Positions 8,109-13,842 of a DNA stretch of 13,842 nucleotides are shown here, piece after piece (position 1 is the first letter of the stretch; each line of letters begins with the position of its first letter). Under the pieces are notes generated by a model. It searched no databases, was not told the origin of the DNA, and saw only the letters and a list, made by a program, of their open reading frames with translations. This stretch comes from Chthoniobacter sp. (lineage in GTDB: Bacteria > Verrucomicrobiota > Verrucomicrobiia > Chthoniobacterales > Chthoniobacteraceae), in contig JANXSB010000503.1 in assembly GCA_025352865.1 (NCBI GenBank), positions 1 through 13,842 of the forward strand, written 5' to 3'. A program made the translations under genes and the position numbers.

Positions 8109-9121
8109 GAAGGCAAAGCAAAGCGTCCGGCGACGCGATCCGCGAGCAGACGGATGAGCAAGCGCGGATCGAGCATGAATGCGTGGCCCAACTCCGCGAG
8201 CCCGGCCATAGGATGCTGGGTGAGCACGTCACGCCCGAGTTTTGCGCGATGCAGCGCGAGCGTCCGGCGAAACTCCCGCGTGCCGGCACCCGCCGGATGC
8301 GCCGTCCGATACGCATCGAGCAGACGTGAGTACACTTCGCGAAATTCCATCAGCCCAGATGCGGAAACACCTTCGCGCAATCGCATCAAAACTTCGATGT
8401 CGGTGTCGGAGACCGTGTGCTCGAAAGCGTGCGCCAGAATCCGTCGCAGCACGCGCCGCGATTCCTCGCGCACCGTCTCGCGCCCGCTGTGCTGGAGCGA
8501 TTGCGCGGCGTGCCGATAGACGACCAGCCGCTCGGAAAGGTTCGCCGCCGGATGCTCCGCGGCGACGCGCATCCACAGGTCGTAATCCTGGCAGATGCGG
8601 AAGGATTCGTCGTAGCCGCCGAGCCGCGTGACGACCTCGCGCCGGAAGATTGCAGCGGTATGAATGAACGGATTTTCCCACAGCCCCGCCCACTCGATGC
8701 TCTCCGGCCCTAGGGCGACATCGAGCAGCCCGGAAAATTTTCCGCCGTCATCCACGAGCCACGCCTGGCAGCCGAGCAGTGCCAGTTTTTCATCCCGTCG
8801 CATCCGCTCCATCTGCCGCTCCAGCCGGCGCGGCAGCGAGATGTCGTCGGCATCCTGCCGCGCGACCCATGCGCCGCGAGCCAAGGCCAGGCCTTGATTC
8901 AGGCACGGCGTCTGCCCCTTGTTCCGCTCATTGCACACGAGCCGGATGCGCGCGTCGCGGTAGCTCTCGACGATCGCCGCGCTGTCATCGCGCGACCCGT
9001 CGTCCACGATGACAAACTCGAAGTCGCCGAAGGTCTGCGCGAGGATGCTCTCGACCGCCGCGTGCAGATGCGGCGCGGCATCGAACATCGTCATAAGGAC
9101 GCTCACGGTTGGCGCGGACAT
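8105..9121 (-). CDS. Family-2 glycosyltransferase
   Basis: 338 residues from the ATG at 9121. The GT-A fold is clear: PTVSVLMTMFDAAPHLHAAV at 4-23, VIVDDGSRDDS at 37-47 (nucleotide-binding DD at 40-41), ARGAWVARQDADD at 81-93 with the DxD-type metal motif, and CQDYDLWMR at 177-185, the region of the catalytic base in this family. The last 120 or so residues are helical and charged with no recognisable domain. It is a predicted inverting, metal-dependent transferase of a nucleotide sugar. Start choice is uncertain: an in-frame GTG at 9136 would add five residues (MNPPP) and create a 4-base GTGA overlap with the SGNH gene, matching most other junctions in the operon. The ATG leaves an 11-base gap. 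Neither has a Shine-Dalgarno sequence. The open frame continues upstream to 10021, but that part overlaps the SGNH gene and has no family signature. Confidence 0.92.
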   Translation of the reverse strand: MSAPTVSVLMTMFDAAPHLHAAVESILAQTFGDFEFVIVDDGSRDDSAAIVESYRDARIRLVCNERNKGQTPCLNQGLALARGAWVARQDADDISLPRRLERQMERMRRDEKLALLGCQAWLVDDGGKFSGLLDVALGPESIEWAGLWENPFIHTAAIFRREVVTRLGGYDESFRICQDYDLWMRVAAEHPAANLSERLVVYRHAAQSLQHSGRETVREESRRVLRRILAHAFEHTVSDTDIEVLMRLREGVSASGLMEFREVYSRLLDAYRTAHPAGAGTREFRRTLALHRAKLGRDVLTQHPMAGLAELGHAFMLDPRLLIRLLADRVAGRFALPS

Positions 9122-9132
9122 GGGCGGAGGGT

Positions 9133-9978
9133 TCACTTCTCGCCGTTCCCGACGAGGGGCGGCGGCAGCGGATTTGGCGCGGAAGTTTTCACCGCGAGGA
9201 GCAGCGGGAGCGCCGCGGCGAGGTCGCGGTTGTAGCTCGCGTAGCCGTCGGCGGTCGGGTGGCAGGCGTCGTTGGAAAAATTCTTCCACGTCCATTCGTC
9301 GAGACGGATTTTGCGCGCCGCCTCGTAGCCCAGCGCGACGGTGGGGATGCCGTAGTGCGCGGCTACTTTTTCGTGCCGGATGACGGACGGCGGCCAACGC
9401 CCCGCCTCCAGCCGCGGCAGCGTCCAGTCCATCACGCAGTAGAGAAAGACGATGTCGGTCTGCGGATTTGCGCGCCGGGTTTTGCGCACGATCTGCTCCA
9501 TGTCCACGGTGCATTCGCGGTCGGAATCGTTGACCGCGAATTCGACGAAGAGCACATCGGGCCGGTGGCTGAGCACGTCGGCGTCGATGCGCTGCGCGCC
9601 GAGATCGGAGCCGGTGTTGCCGATGCCGGCATTGATCGTCTCGACATGGATGCCATCCGCCTGCGCCGCGATCCACGCCGCCACTTCGGTGACGAATCCG
9701 CCCGCGCCCGCGTTCTTCGTGATCGACCCGCCGAGGAATGCGACAGTCACCGGCGCGCGCGCTGCGATCTTCGCGCGCAGATTCGGCAGGCCCGTGCGCG
9801 CGACGACGGATTGCCCCGGCTGCCGCCACGCGGCCTTTTCCATTTTGACGCGCACTTTGGCGGCGGCCTCGGCGGCTTTGCTCCTCGCCTTTTCCCGCCG
9901 GAATGCGCCGACACAAAGGGCTGTGCCGACGAGGACGGCAAGCGCCAGCGAGAGGATGAGGCGGGTGCGGCGGTTCAT
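9133..9978 (-). CDS. Membrane-anchored SGNH/GDSL-type hydrolase
   Basis: 281 residues. Residues 6-25 form one hydrophobic segment (LILSLALAVLVGTALCVGAF after RRTR), read here as an N-terminal anchor or signal, followed by a charged helix at 27-50. The SGNH blocks are all present: FLGGSIT with nucleophile S85, INAGIGNTGS with the oxyanion glycine near 118, FAVND with N150, and DACHPTADGY with D237 and H240 completing the triad. Block I reads GGS instead of GDS, as in several carbohydrate-active SGNH groups. Such enzymes are esterases or acyltransferases; in a glycosyltransferase operon the best guess is adding or removing an O-acetyl (or other acyl) group on the glycan outside the cytoplasm. 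A lipoprotein reading via C22 is unlikely because the residue before the cysteine is leucine. The stop and start overlap neighbours as part of the operon (ATGA with the upstream GT). Confidence 0.88.
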   Translation of the reverse strand: MNRRTRLILSLALAVLVGTALCVGAFRREKARSKAAEAAAKVRVKMEKAAWRQPGQSVVARTGLPNLRAKIAARAPVTVAFLGGSITKNAGAGGFVTEVAAWIAAQADGIHVETINAGIGNTGSDLGAQRIDADVLSHRPDVLFVEFAVNDSDRECTVDMEQIVRKTRRANPQTDIVFLYCVMDWTLPRLEAGRWPPSVIRHEKVAAHYGIPTVALGYEAARKIRLDEWTWKNFSNDACHPTADGYASYNRDLAAALPLLLAVKTSAPNPLPPPLVGNGEK

Positions 9979-11123
9979 GCGGAAGTTCCTGCCCTGAGCA
10001 GTTGCGCGAAGATTTCACCATGCCGCGCGACCCACTGCTCCCCGCGGAAAAGCGCCACCGCGCGCTGCCGGGCGCGGGCGCTGAAGCCGGGCCAGTCCGC
10101 GGCGATTTCGCTCACCGCCGCGGCCATCGCGCCGGGATCTGGCGAGTGCATTTGCTCCCAATCCTCCGGGACGGGCAGGAGCCGCCCCGAGCCTGCATCC
10201 ATCAGCTCGGGCAGGCCGCCGCTCGCGGGACCGACCACGGGCAGGCCGCTGGCGAGCGCCTCGATGACCACGGTGGGGCAGGGGTCCATGTATTTCGGAT
10301 GCAGCAGGACGTGATGTGCGCGGCACATCTCGGCAGCTTCGCTTTGCGAAAACGCGGGCCGCAGCGCGACGAGTTCGCGCAAGCCGAGTTCGTCGATTGT
10401 GCGCCGGACTTCCTCCGCAGCATGCGGCCACTGCATCGCGCCCGCGATGGTGAGTTGGGCCGTGCGGCCTGCGCGGCGGAGCTCGGCGAGACAGCGCAGG
10501 GTCACGAGCACGCGGTCGGCGTAGGTGTGCGTGCCCATCGCGAGCAGCCGGATTTCGGAAAGCGGCGGCGGCTTTTCCGCAGGGGAAAAAAGCGCGGTGT
10601 CCACGGGATTGAAAAGCACCTCCGCCGGGCAGGCCGCGGGGCCGAGCAGACGGTCCGCGGACGCGCGGCAGAAGGCGCTTTGATAGACGACATAATCCGC
10701 CTCGCGAAGCAGTGCGCGCATCGGGTCATTCACGTCGTCGGTGAACGGCCCGGCCCACGCGGGATACGCGACGCCGTTCTGGTTCCAGACAAATTTCACG
10801 CCGCGCGCTTTGGCGAAGCGCACGAGTTCCATGGCGTGCGGCGGGATGGCGCTGCTCACGAGGTAGAGCACGTTGAAAGTGCCCGCGCCCGCCGGATACG
10901 CGCGGGCGAGATGCGTGAGTTTCACGCGCCCGCCCTGCACCAGCGCGCCCGCCTGGCGCGGCAGGGCGTCGCCGTAGCTGAGCACCGGCCCGCCTGGCGC
11001 GAGGCGGAAATCCGCGGCCCGCAACCGGTGCCGGAACCACAGCCGCGCCGGCACGTCCACCGGCGCGCGCAGGGCCCGGCGCACGGAGCGCGGGAGCAGG
11101 CGGGCCAGACGATCCGCGATCAC
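9975..11123 (-). CDS. Family-4 glycosyltransferase with DX7E motif
   Basis: 382 residues from a GTG start at 11123, which overlaps the methyltransferase stop by 4 bases (GTGA). An open frame reaches 11357, but the added 78 residues are arginine/alanine-rich, lie inside the methyltransferase gene and resemble no GT sequence. The N-terminal half includes VLSYGDALPRQ (47-57) and NVLYLVSSAIPPHAMELVRF (84-103); VLFNPVD at 169-175 leads into the donor-binding half. There, LLAMGTHTYADR (193-204), LTIAGAM (224-230) and KYMDPCPTVVIEALASGLPV (277-296) are typical GT4 blocks. The EX7E position reads D280...E288, the DPCP...VIEAL form seen in a recognised subset of GT4 enzymes. The ending FRGEQWVARHGEIF is also family-like. 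It likely transfers one sugar of the surface glycan; donor unknown. Confidence 0.9.
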   Translation of the reverse strand: MIADRLARLLPRSVRRALRAPVDVPARLWFRHRLRAADFRLAPGGPVLSYGDALPRQAGALVQGGRVKLTHLARAYPAGAGTFNVLYLVSSAIPPHAMELVRFAKARGVKFVWNQNGVAYPAWAGPFTDDVNDPMRALLREADYVVYQSAFCRASADRLLGPAACPAEVLFNPVDTALFSPAEKPPPLSEIRLLAMGTHTYADRVLVTLRCLAELRRAGRTAQLTIAGAMQWPHAAEEVRRTIDELGLRELVALRPAFSQSEAAEMCRAHHVLLHPKYMDPCPTVVIEALASGLPVVGPASGGLPELMDAGSGRLLPVPEDWEQMHSPDPGAMAAAVSEIAADWPGFSARARQRAVALFRGEQWVARHGEIFAQLLRAGTSA

Positions 11124-11983
11124 GATTTGCGCAGCGGAAAAAACTGCGGTGCGTGGCACAGCCGCAGGATGAAACCCGCCAGCCGCCACGCGAGCAGGCG
11201 CACGCGGCTGACGGCCACGTCCTGCGCGATGGGCTCGCTGAGCAGCACCATCCCGCGCGGCGCATCGGGCTGCACCGCGCCGCCGAAGACGAGTCCTTCG
11301 GTCGGGAAAGTCTCGACCTTGCGGAAGAACCGGCGGGCCTGCGGCACGACCACGCACGTCCCGAGGCCGAACTCCTCCAGCGGCGCGAAATCATCCATGA
11401 GGATGATCCCGCCGGGCGCGAGCAGCTTCACGCCATAGGTGAGATCGTGGACGACCGAGTAGAGATCGTGCCCGGCGTCGATAAAGATGAGATCGAACTT
11501 TGCGCCTTCGCGCGCCAGCGCCGGCATCGTGCGCGTGGTCGGCCCGGCGATTTGCGTGAGCGGCTCGGTGAGCGCGGCGTCGATGTGCCGGCTCCAGATT
11601 TCATCGCGGCTGGCGTGCAGGATTTTCCGCTCGCCGCCGATCTCGATGGGCCAGCGCTGCGGCGCATTCGCGGGCAAAAAATCGAGCGTGGTGATGCGCG
11701 CGGGCGCGGCGTGAATACGGGCCGATTCCGCCATGCTCAGGCAGCCGAGTCCGCGGCCCGTGCCGATCTCGAGAATGCGCGCGGGCCGGTGCAATTCGAT
11801 GAGGCGGTCGAGGACGAGCGCGCGCTCGAAATTCGCCGGGGTGAAGGCGCCCGCGTCATCCGCCTTCAAGCCGGTGAGCAGGCCCAGCTTCCAGATGCGG
11901 TCGCGGCACCCGGCCTGGTCCGCGCTTTGCAGCCAGCCGGCGCGGCGCGGTTCGGCGGGGGATTCAGGTTCGGTTTTCATCAT
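11120..11983 (-). CDS. Class I SAM-dependent methyltransferase
   Basis: 287 residues from the ATG at 11983. Motif I, ARILEIGTGRGLGCLSMAES (68-87), is the SAM-binding glycine loop. TTLDFLP at 98-104 supplies the acidic residue after strand 2, FDLIFIDAGHDLYSVVHDL (163-181) is motif II with an Asp-Ala-Gly-His typical of the Methyltransf_24/O-methyltransferase group, and LLAPGGIILMDDF (187-199) is motif III. No signal peptide. The probable role is methylation of a sugar in the glycan, as often found in O-antigen loci; a metal-dependent O-methyltransferase is plausible from the DAGHD...DD pattern. The start is uncertain: adjacent ATGs at 11983 and 11980 overlap the upstream GT by 20 or 17 bases, and another in-frame ATG at 12004 is possible. 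The frame is open to 12352, but that stretch lies in the upstream gene and is not credible. No Shine-Dalgarno sequence is seen. Confidence 0.88.
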   Translation of the reverse strand: MMKTEPESPAEPRRAGWLQSADQAGCRDRIWKLGLLTGLKADDAGAFTPANFERALVLDRLIELHRPARILEIGTGRGLGCLSMAESARIHAAPARITTLDFLPANAPQRWPIEIGGERKILHASRDEIWSRHIDAALTEPLTQIAGPTTRTMPALAREGAKFDLIFIDAGHDLYSVVHDLTYGVKLLAPGGIILMDDFAPLEEFGLGTCVVVPQARRFFRKVETFPTEGLVFGGAVQPDAPRGMVLLSEPIAQDVAVSRVRLLAWRLAGFILRLCHAPQFFPLRKS

Positions 11984-13730
11984 GCAAAATTTCGCGGCAG
12001 ACATGGAAGAGCCGCACGAGACACTCCGCCGCCGCAGGGCTCGCGGCGGGCGGAAGCATCCGCGCGAACAGTGCGGAGTGGGCGCGGAGCATGTCGAGTT
12101 TTTGCGGCAGCTCTTCCGCCGAGGCGTAGCCGAGCCCGGCAAACCAGACGAGCCACTGGTAGTGCGAGTCCGCCGGATAAAGCACGGGCCGGCCTTGCGC
12201 GAGCGCCTGCACGATGCGGCCCGCGGCCCACGCGTCGCCCGGTGGGACGACGAGCGGTTCATCGGGCGCACTGCGGGCATTGGTTTCGGTGGGCGCGGGG
12301 AGCGAAAGGACGAGCGCGCGCCGCGGCAGGGTGTGGCGTTGGCGGAGGGCATCGAGCGCGTCGAGCGAAGGGAGGATCGTGCAGGTTTCGAGCGGACGAG
12401 GAAGTGCGGGTTCGCGGAGGAATCCGATCACGGGAATGTTTGCGCGGAGACGCAGGGCGGCGGCGAGCGGATCATCCGGTGCGAGTGCTCCGAGGAGGAT
12501 GCCGTTCGTTGCGGGGAGAAGTTCGTTGTGCGAGACGGTGCAGCCGCATTTTTCCAACTCGTCGCCGAGCTGCACGGGCAGGGCGTTTTCGCCGGACGAC
12601 GGGCGGTCGAGGATGGCGACCGAGAGCGGCGGGAGCGGCGAGGGAAAGCAACTGCGCACGCGGGCGGCGAAGTGCCGCACCGAGGCGGCGAGGGTGGCCG
12701 GCGCAGCGCCCGATGTCGCGCGTTGCGGTTCGAGCGAGCGGTAGATTTCCACGAGATGCCGCCGCAGCGCGGGTTCGGTGTGGTGCTCATGGGCGCGCTC
12801 GAAATGGATGTCCGTGAAAGCGCCGAGAAAGTTTTCCCGCAGATCGCGGCGCACGATTTCGCAGGCGTCGAGCACGCCGGAGAAAAGGCACTCAGGCGCG
12901 AGCACGTCGGGCGCGATGCCGACGGCGGTGCTGACGACCTTGCAGCGCGTGGCCGCGGCTTCGAGGACGGAGTGCGGCCCGCCTTCCCAGCGCGAGGTGA
13001 TGAGATGCAGGTCGGCGATGTTGTAGAGGACGTTGAGCGTCGCGCGCGGGAGGATGTTGATCGCGTAGTCGTCGCGTCCGCCGGTGTCCTTGCCGATGAA
13101 GGTGAACGGCACGCCGCGCCGCGCGAGCTGGGTGCGGAGGTAGAACCGGCGCGGGCCGGCGAGGAGCACGTGAATGTCCGCGCCTTCGTCGTGCAGCCGC
13201 GCGACGATTTCGAGAAAGGCATCGGGGCCTTTTTGCAGCTTCGGCGCCTGCAGGTCGCCGCCCTCGCTGTCGCGATGAAAATTCGCGATCAGATATTTGT
13301 CCGTCGGGATGCGCCATTGCGCGACGAGCGCGCGCCTTTCCACATCCTCCGGCGGCAGCGGACGGAAGACGGCGGGATCGAAAGTGTAGGGCGCAAAGCG
13401 GCTCTCGATGCCGAGCGCGGTGAACTGCGCGACGGCTTCGCGCGAGCGCGCGATCCAGAGCGTGACCAGCTCGCGCGCCTTGAGAAACTCGGGCGCGCTG
13501 GCGTATTGAAAGGGCGCGTTGTCGGCGTAGCAGAGCACATGCTTTCCGCGAAAATCGCGCCGCGAGAAGCGCAGCAATTTTTGCCACCAGACGGCATGCA
13601 CGGCCTCGGCGCGGGCGAGCGAAGTACTTTCGCAAACGCCGTCGAGCGAGCCGCGGAGCAGCCGCAGGTCTTCGTCGATGGCCCAGCCGGCCTCATCGCC
13701 GCTCGTGAAATGGACGCGCTTTACCGGCAT
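11964..13730 (-). CDS. Long family-4 glycosyltransferase with extra C-terminal domain
   Basis: 588 residues, about 200 longer than an ordinary GT4. Residues 1-340 hold the recognisable enzyme: a short N-terminal half (VHFTSGDEAGWAIDEDLRLL, CYADNAPFQYA, FAPYTFDPAVF) and a donor-binding half with YLIANFHRDSEGGDL (146-160), KGPDAFLEIV (167-176), VLLAGPRRFYLRT (188-200), NVLYNIADLHLITSRWEGG (233-251) and the EX7E pair E249 and E257, followed by AAATRCKVVSTAVG. Residues about 365-588 form a second alpha/beta-looking region (SVAILDRPSSGENALPVQLG near 370-389, NIPVIGFLREP at 431-441, GRIVQALAQGRPVLYPADS at 504-522) that reads like a degenerate GT-B half without EX7E. The ATG at 13730 overlaps the upstream gene by 10 bases. 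It is a sugar transferase with an extra binding or regulatory module, or a fused second GT that has lost catalysis. Confidence 0.88.
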   Translation of the reverse strand: MPVKRVHFTSGDEAGWAIDEDLRLLRGSLDGVCESTSLARAEAVHAVWWQKLLRFSRRDFRGKHVLCYADNAPFQYASAPEFLKARELVTLWIARSREAVAQFTALGIESRFAPYTFDPAVFRPLPPEDVERRALVAQWRIPTDKYLIANFHRDSEGGDLQAPKLQKGPDAFLEIVARLHDEGADIHVLLAGPRRFYLRTQLARRGVPFTFIGKDTGGRDDYAINILPRATLNVLYNIADLHLITSRWEGGPHSVLEAAATRCKVVSTAVGIAPDVLAPECLFSGVLDACEIVRRDLRENFLGAFTDIHFERAHEHHTEPALRRHLVEIYRSLEPQRATSGAAPATLAASVRHFAARVRSCFPSPLPPLSVAILDRPSSGENALPVQLGDELEKCGCTVSHNELLPATNGILLGALAPDDPLAAALRLRANIPVIGFLREPALPRPLETCTILPSLDALDALRQRHTLPRRALVLSLPAPTETNARSAPDEPLVVPPGDAWAAGRIVQALAQGRPVLYPADSHYQWLVWFAGLGYASAEELPQKLDMLRAHSALFARMLPPAASPAAAECLVRLFHVCREILHDENRT

Positions 13731-13842
13731 GCGAGCGACGTGCGGATGCGTGCGGCGAGGCGCTGGCCGACGGCTTCCCAGGAAAAGTGCGCGCTCGCGA
13801 AACGCCGGCCGGCCTCGCCCATCGCGCGGCAGCGCGCGGGGT
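13721..13842 (-). CDS. C-terminal end of a glycosyltransferase, 5' partial
   Basis: Only the last 39 codons are in the window; the first complete codon on this strand starts at 13840 and the TAA occupies 13721-13723. The peptide RAMGEAGRRFASAHFSWEAV followed by GQRLAARI is the standard C-terminal helix of family-4 glycosyltransferases (the R-MG-AGR...FSWE pattern). The frame is too short to be picked up by a length cutoff. It overlaps the start of the next gene by 10 bases, in keeping with the packing of the operon. It could be any GT4; the rest lies beyond the right edge. Confidence 0.75.
   Translation of the reverse strand, partial: PARCRAMGEAGRRFASAHFSWEAVGQRLAARIRTSLACR

Noticed and set aside
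7071..8519. A 482-codon open frame on the plus strand
   Set aside because: It is antisense to a GT4 and a GT2 with intact motifs; the product is Arg-rich and unlike any family I know.
9122..10021. N-terminal extension of the GT2 gene to 10021
   Set aside because: The added part covers the SGNH gene in another frame and is Arg/Ala-rich; the GT2 fold begins right after 9121.
9109..11438. Two plus-strand open frames of about 400-480 codons (9109-10314 and 10002-11438)
   Set aside because: They run antisense across the SGNH hydrolase, GT4 and methyltransferase, overlap each other, and have no domain, signal or sensible start context.
11153..12817. A 554-codon open frame on the plus strand
   Set aside because: It is antisense to the methyltransferase and long GT4, both of which carry clear family motifs. 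Its product is a low-complexity Arg/Ala/Gly-rich sequence with no recognisable domain, as expected from GC-rich third positions on the other strand.
12640..13730. Possible frameshift splitting the long GT4 from a separate downstream gene
   Set aside because: The frame is uninterrupted from 13730 to 11964, and no in-frame start with convincing context marks a separate gene near residue 365, so a single fused protein is the simpler reading.
1..13842. RNA genes, CRISPR arrays, insertion sequences, attachment sites
   Set aside because: I saw no tRNA-like cloverleaf, no regularly spaced repeats, no transposase and no terminal inverted repeats; the coding sequence is continuous. Short GCGCGC runs are frequent but only reflect base composition.

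Overview
The window is a gene-dense piece of a high-GC bacterial chromosome, roughly two-thirds G+C by eye, with no non-coding stretch longer than 15 bases. The left part is the DUF1549/DUF1553 – DUF1501 – PPC – cytochrome c/WD40 set, which is greatly expanded in Planctomycetota and Verrucomicrobiota. I infer an organism of that superphylum, most likely a Verrucomicrobiota or an environmental genome close to it. The phylum call rests on family content only.

Left region (1-5414, plus strand): four tightly packed genes. A DUF1549/DUF1553 protein is cut by the left edge and carries a bacterial Ig-like domain. It is followed by a Tat-exported DUF1501 protein, a Sec-exported protein with an Ig/IPT-like region and a PPC domain, and a Sec-exported planctomycete-type cytochrome c fused to a seven-blade WD40 propeller. 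All four look directed outside the cytoplasm. The biochemical role of this set is not established. The family is often discussed in connection with polysaccharide or sulfated-glycan use, but nothing here proves a substrate.

Right region (5420-13842, minus strand): nine genes read leftward, ending 5 bases from the plus-strand operon. In transcription order they are: the C-terminal end of a family-4 glycosyltransferase (cut by the right edge), a long GT4 with an extra C-terminal domain, a class I SAM methyltransferase, a GT4, a membrane-anchored SGNH hydrolase, a GT2, two further GT4s, and a WcaB/CysE-like O-acetyltransferase. Most junctions are 4-base ATGA or GTGA overlaps, so the genes are probably translationally coupled. 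Together they look like part of a surface-polysaccharide (exopolysaccharide, capsule or O-antigen) locus. The GTs would add sugars, and the methyltransferase, acetyltransferase and SGNH hydrolase would decorate or trim. No flippase, polymerase, initiating transferase or export gene is visible, so the locus continues beyond the right edge.

I found no RNA gene, CRISPR array, insertion sequence, tRNA, clear promoter or clear terminator. The long open frames antisense to the genes are by-products of GC-rich codon use. I do not see a convincing new system. The most unusual items are the two-part GT at 11964-13730, the active-site variants in two GT4s, the acetyltransferase/SGNH pairing within one operon, and the near absence of Shine-Dalgarno sequences.
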